Shown in pieces: positions 1-5,077 of a DNA stretch of 5,641 nucleotides (positions within the stretch are counted from its first letter, which is position 1; each line of letters begins with the position of its first letter). The position numbers and the translations under genes were made by a program. Source of the DNA: an uncultured Dysosmobacter sp. (GTDB lineage: Bacteria > Bacillota > Clostridia > Oscillospirales > Oscillospiraceae). Location: contig CAKUBJ010000057.1 in assembly GCA_934636905.1 (NCBI GenBank), forward strand, positions 1 to 5,641, written 5' to 3'. The notes below the pieces were generated by a model. That model made no database searches, was not told the DNA's origin, and worked only from the letters and a program-made list of their open reading frames with translations.

Positions 1-1002
1 GCCCTGCGCTTCAACCTCATCACCGGCAACTCCCCCGGCAACGACACCCGGTTCTACACCGAAAAGTGCGAGGCCATGCGGAACTTTGCCAACAAGATCT
101 GGAACGCCAGCCGCTTCGTCATGATGAACCTCACCATCGACCGTTACGAGCTGCCCGCCGCCGACAAGCTGGAGCGGGAGGACAAGTGGGTGCTCAGCAA
201 GCTGAACCGTCTTGTGAAGGAAGTCACCGAAAATCTGGACAGCTTTGAGATCGGCGTGGCCTCCGCCAAGGTCTACGACTTCCTCTGGGACACCTACTGC
301 GACTGGTATATCGAACTGACCAAGACCCGTCTCAACGGCACGGACGAAGAGGCAAAGTCCACGGCGCAGAACGTGCTGTGCCATGTGCTGGTGACCCTGC
401 TGAAGCTGCTGCACCCCTTCATGCCCTTCATCACCGAGGAGATTTATCAGGCGCTGCCCAAGTGTGACGGCGCGGAGGACATCCTGATGATGTCCCAGTG
501 GCCGGAGTACAGCGAAGCGCTGAACTTCCCGGCGGAGGAGAGCGCCATGGAGGCGGTGATGGATCTGATCCGGGCCATCCGCGGCCGCCGGGCGGAGATG
601 AACGTGCCGCCCTCCAAAAAGGCGGAGATGCAGATCGTCACCGCCCAGCCGGAGCCTTACCGGCAGGGACTGCACTTCCTCCAGCGTCTGGCCTACGCCA
701 GCGAGGTTTCCTTCCCGGAGACGGCGCCGGCGGATGTCACCGGCCAGATCAGCGTGGTGACCCACGACGCCACCGCCTATCTGCCGCTCAGCGAACTGGT
801 GGATCTGGCGGCGGAGCGGGAGCGCATCGCCAAGGAACTGGAAAAGGCGAAAAACGGCCTGCGGATCACCGAGGGCAAGCTGTCTAACGAGAAGTTTGTG
901 GCGCACGCCCCTGAAAACGTGGTGAACGCCGAGCGGGAAAAGGTTGCCAAATATAAGGAACTCATCGCCAAGCTGGAAGAATCCGCCAAGGCCATGGCCT
1001 GA
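1..1002 (+). CDS. valS: Valyl-tRNA synthetase, C-terminal part (5' end outside window)
   Basis: ValRS charges tRNA-Val with valine in the cytoplasm. The reading frame is open from base 1, so the gene starts upstream; 333 residues are visible of a protein that usually has about 880. The first visible residues include TGNSPGND, the stretch that follows the KMSKS region in class Ia synthetases. Next comes the helical anticodon-binding domain (about residues 30-190, with FANKIWNASRFV and LLHPFMPFITEEIYQ), then the C-terminal ValRS coiled-coil tRNA-binding arm (about 265-333, rich in Glu, Lys and Ala, with the typical KLSNEKFVAHAPENVV segment). The HIGH and KMSKS motifs lie outside the window. An intrinsic terminator follows 33 bases after the stop, so valS is probably the last gene of its transcript and separate from spoIIA. 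Nothing looks broken in the visible part. Confidence 0.97.
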   Translation, partial: ALRFNLITGNSPGNDTRFYTEKCEAMRNFANKIWNASRFVMMNLTIDRYELPAADKLEREDKWVLSKLNRLVKEVTENLDSFEIGVASAKVYDFLWDTYCDWYIELTKTRLNGTDEEAKSTAQNVLCHVLVTLLKLLHPFMPFITEEIYQALPKCDGAEDILMMSQWPEYSEALNFPAEESAMEAVMDLIRAIRGRRAEMNVPPSKKAEMQIVTAQPEPYRQGLHFLQRLAYASEVSFPETAPADVTGQISVVTHDATAYLPLSELVDLAAERERIAKELEKAKNGLRITEGKLSNEKFVAHAPENVVNAEREKVAKYKELIAKLEESAKAMA

Positions 1003-1034
1003 ACCGGTTCAGCGTAAAATTGTCAGAATAAGCG

Positions 1035-1069
1035 AAAAGGACGCCCTGCGTAAGCGGGGCGTCCTTTTT
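1035..1069 (+). terminator. Intrinsic terminator of valS
   Basis: A stem GGACGCCC(T)GC pairs with GC(G)GGGCGTCC over 11 bp with one G-U pair, closed by a GUAA tetraloop of the stable GNRA class. It is flanked by AAAA on the left and TTTTT on the right. It lies 33 bases after the valS stop. The A-run on the left means it could also act on transcripts from the other strand, but no - strand gene is near enough to need it. Confidence 0.93.
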
Positions 1070-1146
1070 GGCTTCAGCGGGATAGGATGATTTACATAAA
1101 AATGTGCGGGGAACTCCGCGCTTCGACAGAATGCTGGGGGAAACTG

Positions 1147-1155
1147 TGCTACTAT
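1147..1155 (+). promoter_or_regulatory. Possible extended -10 promoter for the spoIIA operon
   Basis: TGCTACTAT fits the extended -10 pattern TGnTAtaAT. There is no good -35 at 17 bp; the nearest TTGACA-like hexamer, TCGACA at 1123-1128, is 21 bp away. Transcription would begin near 1162 and leave a leader of about 130 nt before spoIIAA. That leader contains a small hairpin (CGCCG 1220-1224 with CGGCG 1230-1234, loop of 5) and no convincing gene. In Bacillus the spoIIA operon is read by SigH with Spo0A~P; I do not see a clear SigH site or 0A box here. The rest of the 1070-1291 interval holds nothing else I can name. Confidence 0.35.
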
Positions 1156-1291
1156 CATCTCGGCAGCCGCCGGAAAAGGACAGGCACCATGGGTGCACTG
1201 GGAGGAAATCTCCGGGGAACGCCGCTTCCCGGCGAAACGGCTGAAAAAACCGGCACAGCTGACGATAAAATTCGACAAAAGAGGGAATACT

Positions 1292-1597
1292 ATGGAGATA
1301 CGAGCACGGGACACCGACCGGGAACTTCTGCTGGAAATCAGCGGCGACATCGACCACCACGGGGCGCGGAGCGCCCTGAAGGAGGTGGAAATGGCCATTG
1401 ATGCGGCGCTGCCCAGAACGCTGATTCTGGATTTCGCCGGCGTCACCTTTATGGACAGTTCCGGCATTGCCCTGATTCTCCGCTCCCAGCAGCGGATGCA
1501 GCTGCTGGACGGCAGCGTAACTGTCCGGAACGTACCGTCTCAGGCCAGACGGGTGCTCAATGCCGCCGGCATCGGGCGGCTGGTTTCCATCAAGTGA
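1292..1597 (+). CDS. spoIIAA: SpoIIAA, anti-sigma F factor antagonist
   Basis: This 101-residue STAS-domain protein is the anti-anti-sigma factor of the SigF switch. Unphosphorylated SpoIIAA displaces SigF from SpoIIAB in the forespore; SpoIIAB inactivates it by serine phosphorylation, and in Bacillus SpoIIE restores it. The early GDIDHH (about residues 18-23) and the phosphorylation loop FMDSSGIALIL (53-63) are both present. Ser56 aligns with the phosphorylated Ser58 of Bacillus subtilis. The ATG at 1292 is chosen because GAGGG (1281-1285) lies 6 bases before it and the length fits the family; the frame is open upstream to a GTG at 1193, but that site has no good ribosome binding site and would add 33 unrelated residues. 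It is the first gene of the three-gene spoIIA operon, 17 bases before spoIIAB. Confidence 0.95.
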   Translation: MEIRARDTDRELLLEISGDIDHHGARSALKEVEMAIDAALPRTLILDFAGVTFMDSSGIALILRSQQRMQLLDGSVTVRNVPSQARRVLNAAGIGRLVSIK

Positions 1598-1599
1598 AC

Positions 1600-1606
1600 A
1601 AGGAGG
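1600..1606 (+). promoter_or_regulatory. Strong ribosome binding site that fixes the spoIIAB start
   Basis: AAGGAGG is a perfect anti-16S match with 8 bases before the ATG at 1615. It argues against the in-frame GTG at 1594, which lies upstream of this site and overlaps the spoIIAA stop. Confidence 0.9.
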
Positions 1607-1614
1607 TTTACATA

Positions 1615-2058
1615 ATGAAAACAAAAGCGGAAAACGAAGTCATCCTGCAATTCCCCAGCCGCAGCAGCAACGAGGGGTTTGCCCGCTCCGCAGTGGCGTG
1701 CTTTGCTGCCCAGATGGATCCTACCCTCAACGAGTTGGAGGACATCAAAACCGCCGTTTCCGAGGCGGCCACCAACGCCATTGTCCATGCTTACCCGGAC
1801 AGCATCGGGAAAGTGGTGGTAAAGGCGCGGATCTGCCCGGGGAATGTGCTGGAACTGACGGTGCGGGACTACGGTCGGGGGATTCCGGATATTGAAAAGG
1901 CGCGCCAGCCCATGTTTACCACCGGCGGCGAGGAGCGCAGCGGCATGGGCTTTACCATCATGGAAAGCTTCATGGACAGCCTGACGGTGCGCTCTGCGGC
2001 GGGGCGGGGAACCACGGTGGTGATGAAAAAGCGGCTTGCTCCCCGTGTGAAGCGATGA
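1615..2058 (+). CDS. spoIIAB: SpoIIAB, anti-sigma F factor and serine kinase
   Basis: This 147-residue GHKL-fold ATPase binds SigF and holds it inactive, and phosphorylates SpoIIAA using ATP. The length matches Bacillus SpoIIAB (146). The N box EAATNAIVHAYP spans residues 50-61, with Glu50 in the place of the catalytic Glu46 and Asn54 in the place of the Mg-binding Asn50 of Bacillus. The G1 box DYGRGI is at 85-90 and the ATP-lid/G2 segment TTGGEERSGMGFTIMESFMD at 102-121. Arg24 in NEGFAR corresponds to Arg20, which contacts both SigF and SpoIIAA in the known structures. It starts 17 bases after spoIIAA, and its stop overlaps the sigF start by 4 bases (ATGA), which suggests coupled translation and matched amounts of inhibitor and sigma factor. 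Confidence 0.96.
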   Translation: MKTKAENEVILQFPSRSSNEGFARSAVACFAAQMDPTLNELEDIKTAVSEAATNAIVHAYPDSIGKVVVKARICPGNVLELTVRDYGRGIPDIEKARQPMFTTGGEERSGMGFTIMESFMDSLTVRSAAGRGTTVVMKKRLAPRVKR

Positions 2059-2759
2059 GCGCCCTGCTGGAACTGCTGCGGGCGGCGCAGGAGGGAGATC
2101 GGGACGCCTGCCAGCAGGCGGTGCTGGAAAACAACGGCCTGATCTGGAGCGTCGTCCGGCGGTATTATGGCCGCGGCGTGGAGCCGGACGACCTGTATCA
2201 GCTGGGCTGTCTCGGCTTTCTGAAGGCGGTGCAGGGATTTGATTTTACCTACGGCACCTGCTTTTCCACCTACGCCGTCCCCAAAATCGCCGGCGAGATC
2301 CGCCGCTTTCTCAGGGACGACGGCGCCGTGAAGGTGGGGCGCAGCATCCGGGAGCAGTCGCTGACGCTGTACGCCCTCCGGGAGCGGCTGCGGCAGGAAC
2401 TGGGACGGGAGCCGGCACTTTCCGAACTGGCGGCCCAGACAGGCTGGACGCCGGAGGAGATTGCCCGGATCGATTTGGCCACGGAGCCGCCGGACTCCCT
2501 GCAGCGGGAATCCGGGGACGGTCTGGCGCTGGAAGGCGTTCTGGGGACGGCGGCGCCGGAGGACGCACTGGTGGAGCGGATCGCCCTGCGGGAAGCCATC
2601 GACCAGCTGCCGGAAAAGGAGCGGATGACCATCCTGCTCCGCTATTTCAAAGGGCTGACTCAGGAGCGGACAGCCCGGGTTCTGGGCGTGTCCCAGGTGC
2701 AGGTGTCCCGGCTGGAACGCCGGGGGCTGGAACGGCTGCGCCGGAGTCTGCCGGAGTGA
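2055..2759 (+). CDS. sigF: RNA polymerase sigma factor SigF (SpoIIAC), forespore-specific
   Basis: A 234-residue sigma-70 family member that directs the first forespore-specific transcription. Region 2 spans about residues 22-95 (NNGLIWSVVRRYY, DDLYQLGCLGFLKAV, FDFTYGTCFSTYAVPKIAGEI, including the -10 recognition helix). Region 3 spans about 100-150. Region 4 spans about 177-230, with a helix-turn-helix LTQERTARVLGVSQVQVSRL at 201-220; SQVQVSRLE is typical of SigF/SigG. The position right after spoIIAB identifies it as SigF rather than SigG. The ATG overlaps the spoIIAB stop as ATGA and has only a poor ribosome binding site (GAAG), so translation is probably coupled to spoIIAB. Its last 113 bases overlap the convergent partner gene of the radical SAM operon on the - strand. 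No clear + strand terminator follows. Confidence 0.95.
   Translation: MSALLELLRAAQEGDRDACQQAVLENNGLIWSVVRRYYGRGVEPDDLYQLGCLGFLKAVQGFDFTYGTCFSTYAVPKIAGEIRRFLRDDGAVKVGRSIREQSLTLYALRERLRQELGREPALSELAAQTGWTPEEIARIDLATEPPDSLQRESGDGLALEGVLGTAAPEDALVERIALREAIDQLPEKERMTILLRYFKGLTQERTARVLGVSQVQVSRLERRGLERLRRSLPE
2614..2640 (-). terminator. Possible intrinsic terminator of the SOS operon, inside sigF
   Basis: Read on the - strand, GGAGC(A)GGAT pairs with ATCCGCTCC across a GGTC loop: 9 bp with one bulged A, followed at once by TTTT and then CCGG. It starts 6 bases beyond the stop of the last gene of the - strand operon, which is where a terminator would be expected. The bases also encode a conserved part of SigF region 4 (about residues 187-195), so the fold may be a coincidence of coding sequence, and the T-run is short. 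Confidence 0.35.
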
Positions 2760-3504
2760 ACCAGGAGGCGTCCTGAAATTCCGTCATGGTGCTCCAGTAG
2801 CGCTTGGGCATATTGCTCATCCGAAGCCGGGGATTTTCCCGTTCTTTGATGGCAACGGTGTCGTAAAACCGCTTCCACAGCAGCCGATAGCGGGCCTCCG
2901 TTTCATCCGGCGGTGCCATCTGGAAGTTCGCCAGGGGGCGAATCACCGCCTTTCCGGCAGCGTAAAACAGCGCCTCCCGGTGGGTACGGTCGTAAATGAA
3001 GAACTTCTCGTTCTGATACCGGGCGCAGAAATGACTCCGCAGAATGGGCAGCACCCGGTTTTTCGGCTCAATTTCGCTGCCCAGCACACCGCCCAGTTCC
3101 GAAAAACGAAGAAACCCCTTCAGCAGGTGCGCCTCCCCGTTCAGGTGCCGGACGGCGGCCGCCACGGGATGCAGCGTCTCATCGGAAAAATCCCGCAGGA
3201 ATCCCGGCCCCTCCCGCAGCAGCTTTGCCACCAGTCGGTAAAGCCGGATTTCCCGGTCGTCCATGCAGGTAAGATACCCACGCCGCACCAGTTCCTCTCC
3301 ATAGGGGGAAAGCTGGTGGAGCCGGCGCAGCACCCGCGCGGCGTGACCGGAGTCGGTGGGGATGGAACGAACGGGGAGCAGAGTCAGCACAGGCTCCTCA
3401 CCGCAGGTAATGGCGGTGGGGATTTCTTTATGGGCATAGCTGTCGAAAATGCAGGAAAGCAGCCCATCAAAGCTGCCGTCATAGGTATAAATCATCTCAT
3501 TCAT
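2647..3504 (-). CDS. TIGR03915/DUF4130-type partner of the radical SAM DNA-repair protein
   Basis: A 285-residue protein of the family found next to TIGR03916 radical SAM proteins and, in many genomes, fused to a uracil-DNA-glycosylase-like domain. Its biochemical function is unknown; a DNA modification or repair role is inferred in the family description. Recognisable features are the start IYTYDGSFDGLLSCIF (residues 5-20), the central SELGGVLGSEIEPKNRVLPIL region (135-155) with HFCARYQNEKFFIYDRTH (158-175), and the near-terminal NMPKRYWSTMTEF (231-243). Here it is a stand-alone version with no glycosylase domain. Residues 249-285 are a Pro/Ala/Gly-rich tail encoded entirely opposite the 3' end of sigF and unlike the family; the usual protein ends near residue 245. 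The ATG overlaps the radical SAM stop by 4 bases (ATGA), with GGAG 9 bases before it, so the two are translationally coupled. Family call by eye. Confidence 0.85.
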   Translation of the reverse strand: MNEMIYTYDGSFDGLLSCIFDSYAHKEIPTAITCGEEPVLTLLPVRSIPTDSGHAARVLRRLHQLSPYGEELVRRGYLTCMDDREIRLYRLVAKLLREGPGFLRDFSDETLHPVAAAVRHLNGEAHLLKGFLRFSELGGVLGSEIEPKNRVLPILRSHFCARYQNEKFFIYDRTHREALFYAAGKAVIRPLANFQMAPPDETEARYRLLWKRFYDTVAIKERENPRLRMSNMPKRYWSTMTEFQDASWFTPADSGAAVPAPGVPAGTPAPGTRPEPGLSAPESAL

Positions 3505-4790
3505 GGCTGTGTACTCCGCAAGGAACCGGCCGGTTCAAACAGGGACAGCTGCTGCATTTCCGGCTGGGGCAGCAGGGGCTGCTCCGCGGCAATCAGGTTC
3601 CGCAGCAGCGTGTCCTGGGTAAAGCGCAGGCCGTCCGCCATGCGGCCGCCGGCAGTCAGAAAGTACTGGGCACGCTTCATGACAACCCCCAGCTTCGGCA
3701 GGCTTTCCACCCGCAGCGCGCCGACCCGCCGGGCGGCGAGAATCCGCCGGGCAGACACGACTCCCAGCCCCGGAACCCGCAGCAGAGTCTCGTAGTCTGC
3801 CCGGTTCACCTCCACCGGAAAGAACTCCGGGTGCCGCAGCGCCCAGCAGCATTTGGGATCCAGCCGGGGGTCGAAGGAGGGGGACTGCTCGTCCAGCAGT
3901 TCCTCGGCCCGGAAACCGTAAAACCGCAGCAGCCAGTCCGCCTGATAGAGCCGGTGCTCCCGCAGCAGGGGCGGCTTCGTTTCCCGGGAGGGGAGAAGGG
4001 CACTTTCCACCACCGGCACATAGGCGGAGAAGAACACCCGCTTCAGCTGATACCGGTCATAAAGCCCCTGGGTCAGCCGCAGGATGTGGAGGTCGCTGTC
4101 CGGCGTGGCACCTACAATCATCTGGGTACTCTGACCTGCCGGGGCGAACTTCGGCGCATGGCGGTATTTCACCAATTCCTCTTGATTCTGAAGCCTGCGG
4201 CCACGGATCTGCTTCATGGGCGCCAGAATGGCGTGTTTGGTTTTCTCCGGTGCCAGCGTCCGCAGACCGGCCTCGGAGGGCAACTCAATATTGCAGCTGA
4301 GCCGGTCGGCCAGCAGCCCCAGCTGTTCCACCAGTTCCGGCGCAGCGCCGGGGATGGCCTTGGCGTGGATGTAGCCGTTGAAGCGGTAGGTTTCCCGGAG
4401 AATCCGGAGGGCGCGAATCATCTGTTCCATGGTGTAGTCCGGGTTCCGGAGAACGCCGGAGGACAGGAACAGCCCTTCAATATAATTCCGCCGGTAGAAG
4501 CTGATGGTCAAATCTGCCAGTTCCTCCGGGGTGAAGGCGGCACGGCGGGTGTCGTTGCTGCGGCGGTTGACGCAGTAGGCGCAGTCGTAGATGCAGCAGT
4601 TGCTCATCAGTACCTTCAGCAGCGTGACGCACCGCCCGTCGGCGGAGAAGGTGTGGCAGCAGCCGGCGATGGAAGAAGAGGTATTGCCGATGAAGCCCTG
4701 CCGGAACCCCCGGCGGCTGCCGCTGGAGGTACAGGCGGCGTCGTATTTGGCGGCGTCCGTGAGAATCTCCAGCTTGCTGAGAACGTCCAT
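3501..4790 (-). CDS. Putative DNA modification/repair radical SAM protein (TIGR03916 type)
   Basis: A 429-residue radical SAM enzyme of an uncharacterised family that always occurs with the downstream partner. The opening DVLSKLEILTDAAKYDAAC is typical. The iron-sulfur cluster motif is C66-x3-C70-x2-C73 (CIYDCAYC), a spacing matching the radical SAM consensus. Further cysteines lie just before it at 44, 45, 54 and 65 and could serve another metal site or redox role. The radical SAM core runs to about 300. Residues 327-380 (PVEVNRADYETLLRVPGLG, then SARRILAARR) form a helix-hairpin-helix region, a non-specific DNA-binding element, supporting action on DNA. Substrate and reaction are unknown. 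The start at 4790 matches the family but has almost no ribosome binding site; the upstream small gene ends 3 bases before it, in the same frame, so translation is probably coupled. Transcription appears to come from the SOS promoter at 4958-4986. Confidence 0.9.
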   Translation of the reverse strand: MDVLSKLEILTDAAKYDAACTSSGSRRGFRQGFIGNTSSSIAGCCHTFSADGRCVTLLKVLMSNCCIYDCAYCVNRRSNDTRRAAFTPEELADLTISFYRRNYIEGLFLSSGVLRNPDYTMEQMIRALRILRETYRFNGYIHAKAIPGAAPELVEQLGLLADRLSCNIELPSEAGLRTLAPEKTKHAILAPMKQIRGRRLQNQEELVKYRHAPKFAPAGQSTQMIVGATPDSDLHILRLTQGLYDRYQLKRVFFSAYVPVVESALLPSRETKPPLLREHRLYQADWLLRFYGFRAEELLDEQSPSFDPRLDPKCCWALRHPEFFPVEVNRADYETLLRVPGLGVVSARRILAARRVGALRVESLPKLGVVMKRAQYFLTAGGRMADGLRFTQDTLLRNLIAAEQPLLPQPEMQQLSLFEPAGSLRSTQP

Positions 4791-4793
4791 GGC

Positions 4794-4916
4794 TTACCGG
4801 GCGGCGCTCCGGCGGGGATGCCGGGCAGGCCGCTCAATATAGTCCACCACGCGGAACACCTGTGCCGCCAGCGTGGCCACACCCATCAACGTAAAAAAGA
4901 AACTCCAGCCAGTCAT
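4794..4916 (-). CDS. 40-residue single-span membrane protein, first gene of the SOS operon
   Basis: A short gene I do not recognise. It has an ATG at 4916 preceded by GGAGG with 8 bases between, and ends with TAA at 4794. Residues 1-3 are MTG, followed by one hydrophobic segment of about 20 residues (4-23, WSFFFTLMGVATLAAQVF and on), then a short acidic DYIE and a basic tail rich in Arg, Pro and His (29-40). By the positive-inside rule the tail should face the cytoplasm. It is the first gene behind the LexA-box promoter and sits 3 bases before the radical SAM gene in the same frame, so only the stop codon and one GCC separate them. By analogy with small SOS-induced membrane proteins such as SidA of Caulobacter or TisB of Escherichia coli it could act on division or the membrane, but there is no sequence similarity I can claim. 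Alternatively it is a leader peptide whose translation opens the radical SAM start. Confidence 0.7.
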   Translation of the reverse strand: MTGWSFFFTLMGVATLAAQVFRVVDYIERPARHPRRSAAR

Positions 4917-4924
4917 CCTGTATG

Positions 4925-4929
4925 CCTCC
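4925..4929 (-). promoter_or_regulatory. Ribosome binding site of the 40-residue gene
   Basis: GGAGG on the - strand with an 8-base gap to the ATG at 4916. It is the only strong ribosome binding site at the head of this operon, and is the main reason to treat the short reading frame as translated. Confidence 0.8.
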
Positions 4930-4932
4930 AAT

Positions 4933-4946
4933 CGAACACGTGTTCT
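4933..4946. promoter_or_regulatory. LexA (SOS) box, downstream of the promoter
   Basis: CGAACACGTGTTCT matches the Gram-positive LexA/DinR consensus CGAACRNRYGTTYG at every position except the last base, and contains a perfect 12-bp palindrome GAACACGTGTTC. It lies just after the predicted transcription start of the - strand operon, where bound LexA would block early elongation. Its centre is 34 bp from that of the second box. Confidence 0.85.
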
Positions 4947-4957
4947 TTTATGGTGCT

Positions 4958-4986
4958 ATCATACATCGAACAACCGTTCGTGTCAA
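4958..4986 (-). promoter_or_regulatory. SigA-type promoter of the SOS operon
   Basis: On the - strand, a perfect -35 TTGACA (4986-4981) is followed by a 17-base spacer and the -10 TATGAT (4963-4958). This is one base from the full consensus with ideal spacing. Upstream of the -35 there is an A/T-rich tract including a run of seven T (about 4988-5006), which may act as an UP element. Transcription should begin near 4951, giving a leader of about 35 nt before the 40-residue gene. Such a strong promoter needs a repressor, and a LexA box fills the first 14 bases of the spacer. Confidence 0.9.
4967..4980. promoter_or_regulatory. LexA (SOS) box, inside the promoter spacer
   Basis: CGAACAACCGTTCG has two perfect half-sites, CGAAC and GTTCG, separated by 4 bases as in the Gram-positive LexA consensus; only one inner base departs from RNRY. 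It abuts the -35 hexamer and ends 3 bases before the -10, so LexA and RNA polymerase cannot both bind. Confidence 0.9.
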
Positions 4987-5077
4987 GAGGGAATTTCAAA
5001 AAAATTGCGAAAGGAGAGAAAATTTCCGCTGGCGGCAGGATGACCGCCCCGGCACTTGACTGAGTGACGGCAGTTCC

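Noticed and set aside
1108..1132. SigH-like promoter GGGGAACT ... ACAGAAT upstream of spoIIA
   Set aside because: The -10 GAAT fits, but the -35 differs from AGGAwWW and the spacer is a little short; too weak to list as a feature.
1193..1291. N-terminal extension of SpoIIAA from a GTG at 1193
   Set aside because: No good ribosome binding site, and the family begins at the equivalent of the ATG at 1292, which has GAGGG at proper spacing.
2762..2775. Hairpin CAGGA-GGCG-TCCTG just after sigF as a terminator
   Set aside because: Only 5 bp and no T-run on either strand; it also lies inside the convergent coding region.
3018..3063. Inverted repeat ACCGGG ... CCCGGT followed by T-run as a + strand terminator for spoIIA
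   Set aside because: The stem is 6 bp with a loop of about 30 bases including a mismatch, 260 bases downstream of sigF and inside a coding gene; probably chance.
5031..5048. Hairpin GGCGG-N8-CCGCC as a terminator of the sortase-like remnant
   Set aside because: Five base pairs, with no T-run directly after it on the - strand; not convincing.
3831..5063. Long + strand open frame of about 410 codons opposite the radical SAM gene
   Set aside because: It is the antisense shadow of a well-recognised radical SAM gene in GC-rich DNA; its product shows no domain and it lacks a good start site.
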